17,875 nucleotides of DNA from JAWWPG01 sp038232255 (GTDB taxonomy: Bacteria; Actinomycetota; Actinomycetes; Propionibacteriales; Nocardioidaceae). The notes beneath the pieces are model-generated. The model worked only from the letters and a program-made list of their open reading frames with translations. It was not told where the DNA came from and searched no databases. Each line of letters starts with the position of its first letter. Position 1 is the first letter of the stretch. Made by a program: the position numbers and the translations under genes. Shown piece by piece: positions 5,865-13,018 of this stretch. The stretch is from contig JBBSIF010000040.1 of NCBI GenBank assembly GCA_038232255.1, positions 1 through 17,875 on the forward strand, in the 5' to 3' direction.

Positions 5865-6905
5865 TCAGGCGGTGAGCCAGGAGTCGACCTCGGCCACCAG
5901 CCCTGCCTGGACGTCACCGGGCGCCGCCGAGCCGCGGATCGACATCCGGGCCAGCTCGGCCAGCTCCTCGTCGCGGAAGCCGTGCGCGTTCCTGGCCACC
6001 TCGTACTGCTCGACGAGCCGGGAGCCGAAGAGCACGGGGTCGTCGGCTCCGAGCGCCACCGCGACGCCGGCGTCGTACAGGCGCCGCAACGGGATCTCGG
6101 ACGCCGCGGCGTAGACGCCGAGGGCGAGGTTCGAGGTCGGGCAGACCTCCAGGGTGACGCCGGTGGACGCGAGGCGCTCGACAAGCTCGGGGTCCTCCAC
6201 CGACCGCACGCCATGCCCGATGCGCCGGGCGTTGAGCACGTCGAGGCACGCCCAGACGCTCTCGGGACCGCGGAGCTCACCGCCATGGGGGGCGGCGAGG
6301 AGGCCCGCTCGCTCGGCCAGCTCGAAGGCGCGGGCGAACGACAGCGCGTTGCCCCGACGCTCGTCGTTCGACAGCCCGAACCCGACCACGCCCCGACCGG
6401 CGTACTGGCTCGCGAGCCGCGCCAGCGTGCGGGCGTCCAGCGGGTGCCGGGTGCGGTTCGCCGCGATGATGAGCGCGACCTGCACTCCGCTGCGCTCCGA
6501 GGCGTCCCGAGCCGCATCGATGACGAGATCGGTGAAGGCGGAGATCCCACCGAACCGCGCCGCGTACCCGCTCGGGTCGACCTGGATCTCCAGCCAGCGT
6601 GAGCCCTCCGCGGCGTCGTCCTCGGCCGCCTCGAGCACCAGCCGACGCACGTGCGCCTCGGTGCGCAGGACAGACCGCGCCACGTCGTACAGCCGCTGGA
6701 ACCTGAACCAGCCGCGCTCGTCGGTCGCCGAGAGCTCCGGCGGCCAGTCACGGACCAGCGCGTCCGGCAGGGCGATGCCCTGCTCGGCGGCGAGCTCGAC
6801 GACTGTCGTATGACGCATCGAGCCGGTGAAGTGCAGATGCAGGTGTGCCTTCGGCAGCGTGTGCAGCGGCCGCCGCGCCGGCCCGGTGGGACCACCGCCG
6901 GGCAT
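5865..6905 (-). CDS. add: Adenosine deaminase / adenosine deaminase-like amidohydrolase
   Basis: Encodes 346 residues of a zinc-dependent TIM-barrel amidohydrolase in purine salvage, converting (deoxy)adenosine to (deoxy)inosine. The N-terminal metal motif is LPKAHLHLHFTGSM (H23 and H25 the likely ligands), where classical enzymes have E-L-H-V-H-L-D/E-G. Other landmarks are PHGGELRGPESV with the catalytic glutamate, RIGHGVRSVED, EVCPTSNLALG and GADDPVLFG with the metal-binding aspartate. The E-to-H and D-to-T changes near the first motif and GADDP in place of NTDDP place it in a divergent subgroup, so the substrate could differ from adenosine. Its ATG overlaps the aspC stop as TGATG, so the two are co-translated. 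Confidence 0.88.
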   Translation of the reverse strand: MPGGGPTGPARRPLHTLPKAHLHLHFTGSMRHTTVVELAAEQGIALPDALVRDWPPELSATDERGWFRFQRLYDVARSVLRTEAHVRRLVLEAAEDDAAEGSRWLEIQVDPSGYAARFGGISAFTDLVIDAARDASERSGVQVALIIAANRTRHPLDARTLARLASQYAGRGVVGFGLSNDERRGNALSFARAFELAERAGLLAAPHGGELRGPESVWACLDVLNARRIGHGVRSVEDPELVERLASTGVTLEVCPTSNLALGVYAAASEIPLRRLYDAGVAVALGADDPVLFGSRLVEQYEVARNAHGFRDEELAELARMSIRGSAAPGDVQAGLVAEVDSWLTA

Positions 6906-8122
6906 CAGGCGACAGCGAGCAGACGCTGGATGCGTCCGACCCCCTCGGCCAGGTCATCGTCGCCGAGCGCGTAGGACAGCCGGAGGTAGCCCGGTGTCCC
7001 GAAGGCCTCACCGGGGACGACCGCGACCTCCGCGTCCTCCAGGATGATCTCGGCCAGCTCCGCGGACGTGGCGGCAGCGCGTCCCCCGATCGGGCGACCG
7101 AGGGCCGGCTTGACGCAGGGATAGGCGTAGAACGCGCCGTGTGGCTCCGGGCAGTCGAAGCCGTCGACCTCGTTGAGCATCCTGACGATCGTGCCCCGGC
7201 GGCGGTCGAAGGCCTCGCGCATCCTGGCGACGGCACTGAGGTCGCCGGACAGGGCTGCGAGCGCCGCGCGCTGGGAGACGTTGGCGACGTTCGAGGTGAG
7301 GTGTGACTGCAGGTTGGTGGCGGCGCCGACCACGTCGGGTGGACCGATCAGCCAGCCGACCCGCCAGCCGGTCATCGCGTAGGTCTTGGCGACTCCGTTG
7401 ACGACGACGCACGTCCCGGCGAGCTCGGGCACCTGCACGACGATGGACGCGAACCGCGTGTCGCCGTACACCAGGTGCTCGTAGATCTCGTCCGTCACCA
7501 CCCAGACGTCGTTCTCGAGCGCCCAGCGGCCGATGGCGCCCACCTGCTCGGGGGAGTACACAGCGCCTGTCGGGTTGGACGGGGAGCAGAACAGCAGGGC
7601 CTTGGTGCGCGGAGTGAGTGCGGCGCTCAGCTGCTCGACGGTGACGAGATACCCCTGCGTCTCGTCGGCAGCCACGGTCACGGGGACGCCGCCCGCGAGC
7701 TTGATCGCCTCCGGGTACGTCGTCCAGTACGGCGTCGGCAGCAGCACCTCGTCGCCGGGGTCGAGGAGGGTGGCGAACGCCTGGTAGATGGCCTGCTTGC
7801 CGCCGTTGGTGACCAGCACCTGCGACGCGTCGACGTCGTAGCCCGAGTCCCGGCGGGTCTTGTCCGCGATCGCCGCCCTGAGGTCCGGCAGACCGGCTGT
7901 CGGGGTGTAGCGGTGGTTGCGGGGGTCCTTGGCGGCCTGCACCGCCGCGTCGACGATGAAGTCCGGCGTGGGGAAGTCCGGCTCGCCGGCTCCGAAGCCG
8001 ATCACCGGCCGTCCGGCGGCCTTCAGCGCCTTGGCCTTGGCGTCGACGGCGAGGGTGGCAGACTCGGCAATGGTGCCGACACGGGCGGAGATCCGGCGCC
8101 GCTCGGTGAGAGCTCTCGTCAT
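6905..8122 (-). CDS. aspC: Class I/II pyridoxal-phosphate aminotransferase, probably aspartate aminotransferase
   Basis: Encodes 405 residues, normal for the Thermus-type aspartate aminotransferase branch, starting MTRALTERRRISARVGTIAE. Motifs seen are GAGEPDFPTP, NGGKQAIYQAF, SPSNPTG (N183), TDEIYEHLVYG (D211, Y214), the PLP lysine in GVAKTYAMTGWRVG (K246), and YLRLSYA carrying the substrate-carboxylate arginine. It transfers the amino group between aspartate and 2-oxoglutarate. The frame stays open upstream far past 8122, but homology to the family begins at this ATG. The next ATG (8130-8128) is out of frame. The Shine-Dalgarno is weak. It overlaps add by one base. Confidence 0.93.
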   Translation of the reverse strand: MTRALTERRRISARVGTIAESATLAVDAKAKALKAAGRPVIGFGAGEPDFPTPDFIVDAAVQAAKDPRNHRYTPTAGLPDLRAAIADKTRRDSGYDVDASQVLVTNGGKQAIYQAFATLLDPGDEVLLPTPYWTTYPEAIKLAGGVPVTVAADETQGYLVTVEQLSAALTPRTKALLFCSPSNPTGAVYSPEQVGAIGRWALENDVWVVTDEIYEHLVYGDTRFASIVVQVPELAGTCVVVNGVAKTYAMTGWRVGWLIGPPDVVGAATNLQSHLTSNVANVSQRAALAALSGDLSAVARMREAFDRRRGTIVRMLNEVDGFDCPEPHGAFYAYPCVKPALGRPIGGRAAATSAELAEIILEDAEVAVVPGEAFGTPGYLRLSYALGDDDLAEGVGRIQRLLAVA

Positions 8123-8186
8123 GCGGTCATCGTCGCATCCTGGAGCTGCTGCGACGCGCGCCGCCTCGGCACCCGCTCGGCGTGGG

Positions 8187-8216
8187 TTCGACCTCGGTTC
8201 GCGGACGCCGTACACT
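8187..8216 (+). promoter_or_regulatory. Candidate promoter for tRNA-Trp-secE-nusG-rplKA
   Basis: TTCGAC (8187-8192) and TACACT (8211-8216), spaced by 18 bp, resemble a housekeeping sigma promoter. They lie about 95 bp before the tRNA and 65 bp from the divergent aspC start. No other TANNNT element of comparable quality is seen between here and 8310. Confidence 0.42.
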
Positions 8217-8310
8217 CGAGGTCTTGGTGGGCTCGTGCACCCTAGATCGTCATGCCCCGGCGAGGGTGCCTGACGCCAAGGTGCCCAGGCGCAGCTTTTC
8301 GCAGATGCAG

Positions 8311-8383
8311 AGGGCAGTGGCTCAATTGGCAGAGCACCGGTCTCCAAAACCGGCGGTTGGGGGTTCGAGTCCCTCCTGCCCTG
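8311..8383 (+). tRNA. tRNA-Trp (anticodon CCA)
   Basis: A 73-nt cloverleaf. The acceptor AGGGCAG pairs with CTGCCCT and the discriminator is G. The anticodon stem CCGGT/ACCGG holds CTCCAAA with anticodon CCA, and the T arm is GGGGG-TTCGAGT-CCCTC. It stands 33 bp before secE, the conserved tRNA-Trp/secE linkage of many bacteria, and is likely cotranscribed. CCA is not encoded in full. Confidence 0.96.
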
Positions 8384-8416
8384 CAAGATCGACACGTTCA
8401 GTCTGAAGGAGAAGCG

Positions 8417-8656
8417 GTGACAGAGACTCGCGCCACCAGCTCGTCGAGCGAACGCCGGCCGGCCAGTGCCGGGCGGACGAGCCTGCCGCTGTTCTTCCGC
8501 CAGGTCATCGCGGAGCTGCGCAAGGTCATCTGGCCGACGCGGGACCAGCTCACGACGTACTTCGTCGTGGTCCTCGTGTTCGTGCTCGTGATGATCGGGA
8601 TCGTCTCGGTGTTGGACTACACGTTCAACTCCGTGATGTTCAGAGTCTTCGGCTGA
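8417..8656 (+). CDS. secE: Preprotein translocase subunit SecE
   Basis: A GTG-initiated protein of 79 residues with a Ser/Arg-rich N-terminus, the amphipathic SecE signature FRQVIAELRKVIWPTRDQL (about residues 27-45) and one membrane segment (about 47-67). SecE clamps SecY in the Sec translocon. The Shine-Dalgarno AAGGAGAAG lies just before the GTG. It is followed by nusG after a 51-bp gap, the standard order. Confidence 0.95.
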   Translation: MTETRATSSSSERRPASAGRTSLPLFFRQVIAELRKVIWPTRDQLTTYFVVVLVFVLVMIGIVSVLDYTFNSVMFRVFG

Positions 8657-8694
8657 GCTCGCCGAGCCGCCGTCGACGTCCGGAGGAGCCAACC

Positions 8695-8715
8695 GTGAGA
8701 GTAGTTCGTGAGTGA
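8695..8715 (+). other. Six-codon minicistron overlapping the nusG start
   Basis: GGAGGAG (8682-8688) is the best Shine-Dalgarno in the region. Six bases after it lies a GTG that opens a frame reading V-R-V-V-R-E and stopping at TGA 8713-8715, overlapping the nusG start (GTG 8708) by 8 bp. The nusG frame has a stop at 8702-8704, so nusG cannot start earlier. The arrangement suggests ribosomes loading at the minicistron and reinitiating at nusG. Translation of the six codons is not proved. Confidence 0.45.
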
Positions 8716-9589
8716 TGTGACTGTGACCGACCAGACCGGCGAGACCGGTTCCGAGCCTTTCGACGAGTCGGGTGAGCACGGCAACGAGGAGCTTGCCGAG
8801 TACTCCGCCGCCGAGGGCACGTCCGACGATGCCGTCGAGGCGGCCACCGACGTCACCGCCGAGGGCGCGAGCGGCGACGCGGTCGATGCCGCCGACGCGG
8901 CCGAGGACGACGCCGCAGCCGACGCGGCCGAGGACGACGACGCAGCCGACGGGGCCGACGGCACGGCCTCGGCTGACGGCGGGGCCGACGCTGCCCTCAG
9001 CCCGCTCGAGGAGTTCCGCGCGTCGCTGCGGTCCAAGCCGGGCGAGTGGTACGTCGTGCACACGTACTCGGGGATGGAGAACCGCGTCAAGACGAACCTG
9101 GAGAACCGCACGACCTCGCTGAACATGGAGGACTACATCTACGAGATCCATGTGCCGCAGGAGGAGGTCGCCGAGATCAAGAACGGGCAGCGGAAGATGG
9201 TCCGCCGGACCGTGCTCCCCGGCTACGTCCTGGTGCGGATGGAGCTCACGGACGAGTCCTGGTCCGCGGTGCGCCACACCCCGTCCGTCACGGGCTTCGT
9301 CGGGCACAGCCACCAGCCGGTGCCGCTGAGCCTTCAGGAGGTCGAGGACATGCTCGCGCCGTCGATCGTCGAGGAGGCGGCCGGAGCGGAGACCCCGAAG
9401 CAGAAGAAGGTGGAGTTCGCCGACTTCTACAGCGGCGACTCGGTCATGGTCGTCGACGGGCCGTTCGCCACGCTGCACGCCACCATCACCGAGATCAACC
9501 TCGATGCGCAGCGCGTCAAGGCGCTGGTCGAGATCTTCGGGCGAGAGACGCCCGTCGAGCTCAGCTTCAGCCAGATCCAGAAGTCCTAG
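8708..9589 (+). CDS. nusG: Transcription termination/antitermination factor NusG with long acidic N-terminal extension
   Basis: Encodes 293 residues. Residues 1-100 are a disordered, Asp/Glu/Ala-rich extension, including a 9-residue repeat (63-71 and 72-80). The NGN domain begins near 105 (KPGEWYVVHTYSGMENRVKT) and contains RRTVLPGYVLVRME; the KOW domain is near 240-290 (FYSGDSVMVVDGPFATLHAT through ETPVELSFSQIQKS). NusG binds RNA polymerase and affects pausing, Rho and transcription-translation coupling. Long acidic extensions are usual in actinobacterial NusG. GTG 8708 is the earliest start allowed by an upstream in-frame stop, but it has no good Shine-Dalgarno at normal distance. Confidence 0.95.
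   Translation: MSDVTVTDQTGETGSEPFDESGEHGNEELAEYSAAEGTSDDAVEAATDVTAEGASGDAVDAADAAEDDAAADAAEDDDAADGADGTASADGGADAALSPLEEFRASLRSKPGEWYVVHTYSGMENRVKTNLENRTTSLNMEDYIYEIHVPQEEVAEIKNGQRKMVRRTVLPGYVLVRMELTDESWSAVRHTPSVTGFVGHSHQPVPLSLQEVEDMLAPSIVEEAAGAETPKQKKVEFADFYSGDSVMVVDGPFATLHATITEINLDAQRVKALVEIFGRETPVELSFSQIQKS
8894..8947 (+). repeat. nusG: 27-bp tandem repeat within nusG
   Basis: Two adjacent 27-bp units (8894-8920 and 8921-8947) differ at one base and encode DAAEDDAAA and DAAEDDDAA in the acidic N-terminal extension. A partial third unit follows. The repeat keeps the reading frame, so copy-number change would alter only the length of the disordered tail. Confidence 0.85.
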
Positions 9590-9621
9590 CGGCTCGCCCA
9601 TCACGAAGAGAGATCCACGAC

Positions 9622-10053
9622 ATGCCACCCAGGAAAAAGTTCGCCGCACTCGTCAAGGTGCAGCTCAACGCCGGCGCTGCCACGCCCGCGCCGCCCGTGG
9701 GCACGGCCCTCGGGCCGCACGGGGTCAACATCATGGAGTTCTGCAAGGCCTATAACGCCGCCACCGAGTCGATGCGCGGCAACGTGATCCCGGTCGAGAT
9801 CACGATCTACGAGGACCGCAGCTTCACGTTCATCACCAAGACGCCGCCGGCTGCCGAGCTGATCAAGAAGGCCGCCGGCCTCGCCAAGGGCTCGAGCGTG
9901 CCGCACAAGGACAAGGTCGGCAGGATCAGCAGGGACCAGGTCCGTGAGATCGCCACCACGAAGCTGCCCGACCTCAACGCCAACGACGTCGACCAGGCCA
10001 TGAAGATCATCGAGGGCACCGCCCGCTCGATGGGGGTCACCGTCAGCGGCTGA
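9622..10053 (+). CDS. rplK: 50S ribosomal protein L11
   Basis: Encodes 143 residues, the standard length. It begins MPPRKKFAALVKVQLNAGAA, with the proline-rich TPAPPVGTALGPHGVNIMEF of the N-terminal domain, and ends with the rRNA-binding domain (VREIATTKLPDLNANDVDQA and GTARSMGV). L11 with 23S rRNA forms the GTPase-associated centre. An AGAGAG Shine-Dalgarno precedes ATG 9622. The gap after nusG is 32 bp, consistent with one transcript. Confidence 0.97.
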   Translation: MPPRKKFAALVKVQLNAGAATPAPPVGTALGPHGVNIMEFCKAYNAATESMRGNVIPVEITIYEDRSFTFITKTPPAAELIKKAAGLAKGSSVPHKDKVGRISRDQVREIATTKLPDLNANDVDQAMKIIEGTARSMGVTVSG

Positions 10054-10150
10054 GCGTCGCTCCCGCACGAGAAGCACCGTGGCAGGGCCGCGCTGGCCCG
10101 TCCGACCACACCTGGCCATGCTCTTCGAGCAGCACCGAAAGGATCCAGAC
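10054..10150 (+). promoter_or_regulatory. rplK-rplA intercistronic leader with a small GC hairpin
   Basis: The 97-nt spacer holds GGGCC-GCGCT-GGCCC (10085-10099), a 5-bp G/C stem. L1 autoregulates its own mRNA in many bacteria, but I cannot identify a convincing L1-binding motif here. Confidence 0.3.
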
Positions 10151-10870
10151 ATGCAGCGCAGCAAGGCATACAAGGCAGCGGCCGCGACGATCGACGACTC
10201 AGCCGTCTACTCGCCGCTCGAGGCGATCAACCTGGTCGTCGGCGCCAAGACCACCACGTTCGACCCCACCGTCGACGTGGCGATGCGGCTCGGCGTCGAC
10301 CCCCGCAAGGCCGACCAGATGGTGCGCGGCACCGTCAACCTGCCGCACGGAACAGGCAAGACGGCGCGGGTGCTCGTCTTCGCTGTCGGTGACAAGGCGG
10401 AGGAGGCTCGCGCCGCTGGGGCCGACGTCGTGGGCGGCGACGAGCTCATCGAGCGGGTCAACGGTGGTTGGCTGGACTTCGACGCTGTCGTCGCGACGCC
10501 CGACATGATGGGAAAGGTCGGCCGGCTGGGCCGGGTCCTCGGCCCGCGCGGCCTGATGCCGAACCCCAAGACCGGCACCGTGACGCCCGACGTGACCCGC
10601 GCGGTGACGGAGATCAAGGGCGGCAAGATCGAGTTCCGCGTCGACCGGCACGCCAACGTCCACCTCATCATCGGCAAGGCATCGTTCAGCCCGCAGCAGC
10701 TTGCGGAGAACTACGGTGCCGCGCTCGACGAGGTGCTGCGCCTGAAGCCGTCGAGCTCCAAGGGTCGCTACCTGCGAAAGGTCACGTTCTCGTCGACCAT
10801 GGGGCCTGGTGTCCCCGTCGACCCGAACCGCACCCGCCGCGTCTCGTCCGACGACTCCGTCGACGCCTGA
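10151..10870 (+). CDS. rplA: 50S ribosomal protein L1
   Basis: Encodes 239 residues from ATG 10151, preceded by GAAAGG. Key segments are TTTFDPTVDVAMRLGVDPRK, RGTVNLPHGTGK, TPDMMGKVGRLGRVLGPRGL, MPNPKTGTVTPDV and KGGKIEFRVDRHANVHLIIG. L1 builds the L1 stalk and binds 23S rRNA. An upstream in-frame GTG at 10079 would add 24 residues absent from the family and is rejected. It is the last gene of the secE-nusG-rplK-rplA run; a strong hairpin follows. Confidence 0.97.
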   Translation: MQRSKAYKAAAATIDDSAVYSPLEAINLVVGAKTTTFDPTVDVAMRLGVDPRKADQMVRGTVNLPHGTGKTARVLVFAVGDKAEEARAAGADVVGGDELIERVNGGWLDFDAVVATPDMMGKVGRLGRVLGPRGLMPNPKTGTVTPDVTRAVTEIKGGKIEFRVDRHANVHLIIGKASFSPQQLAENYGAALDEVLRLKPSSSKGRYLRKVTFSSTMGPGVPVDPNRTRRVSSDDSVDA

Positions 10871-10888
10871 CCCGCACCTCAGCCCAAA

Positions 10889-10930
10889 GATCCGACGGTC
10901 AGGTCGTCCCGCCGACCCGACCGTCGGATC
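10889..10930. terminator. Long hairpin terminator after rplA, shared with the convergent sigma-factor gene
   Basis: GATCCGACGGTC (10889-10900) and GACCGTCGGATC (10919-10930) pair perfectly over 12 bp. After one mismatch GGTCG (10902-10906) pairs with CGACC (10913-10917), leaving a 6-nt loop. No T-tract follows, as is common for actinobacterial terminators. The hairpin lies over the last ten codons and stop of the ECF sigma gene on the other strand, so it may act in both directions. Confidence 0.8.
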
Positions 10931-12215
10931 CTGGCGCGTCAGGCGCAGCCGGGCCGGAAGGCGAAGCGCCCGCCAACCGCGCGGCTCGGCGGGCCAGGTA
11001 GCGGCGCTCCGGCTCACTCGTCGTACGACGCGCGGCTTGCTCGTAGAGCTCGATCGCGCCGGCGGAGTCCCCCGCGCGGTCCAACAGGTGTGCGCGTACG
11101 GCGTCGACACGGTGCGTGCCGGCCATCCGCGGATCGTCGCGGAGCGGCTCGAGGATCTCGAGGCCACGCGGTGGGCCATGGACCATGGCGACGGCGACCG
11201 CCCGGTTGAGCTGCACCATCGGGTTGTCGCCAAAGGTGGCAAGGACGTCGTACAGCGCCAGCACCTGGGTCCAGTCGGTCTGGTCAGCGCTCGCCGCCGA
11301 GTCGTGCACGGCCGCGATCGCCGCCTGCAGCTGGTACGGCCCCGGCGCGCCGCGACTCATCGCTTCCTGCACGAGCGCGACGCCTTCCGCGATCGCTGAC
11401 GAGTCCCACCGGGAGCGGTCCTGCTCCAGCAGCGGCACCAGGTCGCCGTCGGGAAGGGCGCGGGCGTCGCACCGCGCGTCGGTGAGCAGCATCAGCGCCA
11501 GGAGCCCGATGACCTCGGCGTCCTCGGGCAGGGACCGTCGCAAGAGCCGCGTCAGGCGCAGGGCTTCGCCGGCAAGCTCATGACGCACCAGGTACGGACC
11601 CGAGCTCGCGGTGTACCCCTCGCTGAAGATCAGATACAGCACGTGGCAGACCGCGGTCAGCCGCTGCGGCGCCTCGGTCGGCGGTGGCATCGTGAAGCGC
11701 GCGCCGGCGTCACGGATCGTGGACTTCGCCCGGCTGATGCGTTGCCCCATGGTCGCCTCCGGAACCAGGAAGGCGCGGGCGATCTCTCCCGTCGTCAGAC
11801 CACCCACAGCCCGAAGCGTCAAGGCGATCTGCGACGACGTCGTCAGGGCCGGGTGGCAGCACAACAGCAGCAGAAGAAGCGAGTCGTCAGCGCCGGCGGC
11901 GGCCGGAAGGTCCGCGGGAGCGGCCAGTAGGTCCTGCGGGAGGACCTGCTGGGCCACCGTTCGCTCCCGCTGAACGCGCGCCTGCTCGGCCCGCAGCAGA
12001 TCCACCATGCGACGCGACGCCACCCTGATCAGCCACGCCCGTGGGCTTTCTGGAACCCCGTCCTGGGGCCACTGCGTGATCGCCGCCAGCAGGGACTCCT
12101 GTACGGCGTCCTCCGCCGCGTCGAAGTGACCGTAGCGGCGGACGAGCGCTCCGAGGACCTGCGGCGCCAGCTCGCGCAGCAGGTCCTCGAGTGCAGCGGC
12201 CGAGGACAGGGTCAC
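10899..12215 (-). CDS. ECF42-type extracytoplasmic-function sigma factor with large C-terminal extension
   Basis: Encodes 438 residues, more than twice the length of a minimal ECF sigma factor. Region 2 is near residues 20-80 (RYGHFDAAEDAVQESLLAAI and RAWLIRVASRRMVDLLRAEQ). Region 4 is near 120-170 (ALTLRAVGGLTTGEIARAFL and EATMGQRISRAKSTIRDAG). Residues about 185-420 form the helical C-terminal domain of the ECF42 group (DUF6596/TPR-like, with the family block CHVLYLIFSEGYTASSG). In studied ECF42 proteins this extension matters for activity and no anti-sigma factor is linked. The GTG start overlaps the stop of the upstream DGPF gene as GTGA, so the three genes form one operon. Stimulus and regulon are unknown. 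Confidence 0.92.
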   Translation of the reverse strand: MTLSSAAALEDLLRELAPQVLGALVRRYGHFDAAEDAVQESLLAAITQWPQDGVPESPRAWLIRVASRRMVDLLRAEQARVQRERTVAQQVLPQDLLAAPADLPAAAGADDSLLLLLLCCHPALTTSSQIALTLRAVGGLTTGEIARAFLVPEATMGQRISRAKSTIRDAGARFTMPPPTEAPQRLTAVCHVLYLIFSEGYTASSGPYLVRHELAGEALRLTRLLRRSLPEDAEVIGLLALMLLTDARCDARALPDGDLVPLLEQDRSRWDSSAIAEGVALVQEAMSRGAPGPYQLQAAIAAVHDSAASADQTDWTQVLALYDVLATFGDNPMVQLNRAVAVAMVHGPPRGLEILEPLRDDPRMAGTHRVDAVRAHLLDRAGDSAGAIELYEQAARRTTSEPERRYLARRAARLAGASPSGPAAPDAPGSDGRVGGTT

Positions 12216-12562
12216 TGCCCCGGGTCGGCGTCCGTGTCGTCTGCCAGCGGCCGGACCTCGACCGGGCCGAGCAGCGCCGCTGTCCGGGCAGCCACCTGCA
12301 ACGCCCGGTCGTGGCTGTCCACCTCTACGACGCCGAGACTCGCCAGGTCTCCGGACGCATCGCCGTACGGGCCGTCGGTGACCGTGGCCCGCCCGTTCCG
12401 GACCGTCACCACCTGTGTGAAGCCCGGATCGGCGAGGCCGACGCCGTACACGTACTCGCCGGTGGCGACCAGCTCCGCAGTCAGCCGACTCACGTCAAGT
12501 CCGGCCGTCGGGTGCTGGGTCCGGGCCGGCGGACCGTAGCTCAGCAGCATGTACTTCGCCAT
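12212..12562 (-). CDS. DGPF/YCII-related domain protein, second copy
   Basis: Encodes 116 residues, MAKYMLLSYGPPARTQHPTA onward, with VTDGPYGDASGDLASLGVVE carrying a DGPY version of the DGPF motif (63-66). YCII/DGPF proteins are small ferredoxin-like-fold proteins found next to ECF42 sigma factors; their biochemical role is not known. It starts 7 bp after the first DGPF gene and overlaps the sigma gene by 4 bp. It is more divergent than its neighbour and lacks the usual KE after the DGPF loop, so the two copies have probably specialised. Confidence 0.88.
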   Translation of the reverse strand: MAKYMLLSYGPPARTQHPTAGLDVSRLTAELVATGEYVYGVGLADPGFTQVVTVRNGRATVTDGPYGDASGDLASLGVVEVDSHDRALQVAARTAALLGPVEVRPLADDTDADPGQ

Positions 12563-12569
12563 CGGAGCG

Positions 12570-12941
12570 CTACACCTGCGGTGCTTCGCCGACCGGACGA
12601 AGCTCGATCGGCGCCTTGACGAACGAGACGATGCGCCCGGCGATCTCGACGGCGCGGTCGAAGTCGGCGACGTCGATGATCCAGAAGCCGGCCAGTACCT
12701 CCTTGGCCTCCGCGAACGGGCCGTCGGTCGTGACCGGCCCGTCGCCTCCCGGCCGAACGGTCCTGGCCTGCGACGGAGCGGTCAGGCCCTCGGCGCTTAC
12801 CAGCTCTCCGGACGCCTCGAGATCGGTGTTGAGCTCGTGCATGAACTCGATGATCCCGCGCAACCACTCGCGCTGCTCGTCGGTGAAGCTGTCCACGTCG
12901 TAGACGTCCTCGCTGCCGTAGGTCAACATCATGAACTTCAT
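12570..12941 (-). CDS. DGPF/YCII-related domain protein, canonical copy
   Basis: Encodes 123 residues, MKFMMLTYGSEDVYDVDSFT onward. The signature TTDGPFAEAKEVLAGFWIID is intact (DGPF at 73-76) and is followed by the usual DFDRAVEIAGRI helix. A good Shine-Dalgarno (GGAAGGA) precedes ATG 12941. It is the first gene of a DGPF-DGPF-ECF42 operon, and an ECF42-like promoter lies about 50 bp upstream. The protein could be the sensor or the output of the sigma factor; no enzymatic activity can be claimed. Confidence 0.92.
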   Translation of the reverse strand: MKFMMLTYGSEDVYDVDSFTDEQREWLRGIIEFMHELNTDLEASGELVSAEGLTAPSQARTVRPGGDGPVTTDGPFAEAKEVLAGFWIIDVADFDRAVEIAGRIVSFVKAPIELRPVGEAPQV

Positions 12942-12991
12942 GGCGGTTTCCTTCCGTCCTCGGCGCCACGGCGGCGCCTGTCACCCGGTAC

Positions 12992-13018
12992 GTCGGAGCT
13001 GTCGCGACGCCTTCGACA
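12992..13018 (-). promoter_or_regulatory. Candidate ECF42-dependent promoter of the DGPF-DGPF-sigma operon
   Basis: Reading the minus strand, TGTCGA (13018-13013) is followed after exactly 17 bp by CGAC (12995-12992). This matches the consensus I recall for ECF42 promoters (TGTCGA at -35, CG[A/T]C at -10). It would place the transcript start near 12985 and give a leader of about 45 nt before the DGPF start at 12941. It implies that the sigma factor drives its own operon. Confidence 0.65.

Noticed and set aside
8123..9649. Upstream extension of the aspC frame to 914 codons
   Set aside because: It passes antisense through tRNA-Trp, secE and nusG. Aminotransferase homology begins at ATG 8122.
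10079..10150. Earlier GTG start for rplA
   Set aside because: It adds 24 residues absent from L1 proteins; ATG 10151 has a suitable Shine-Dalgarno and the usual N-terminus.
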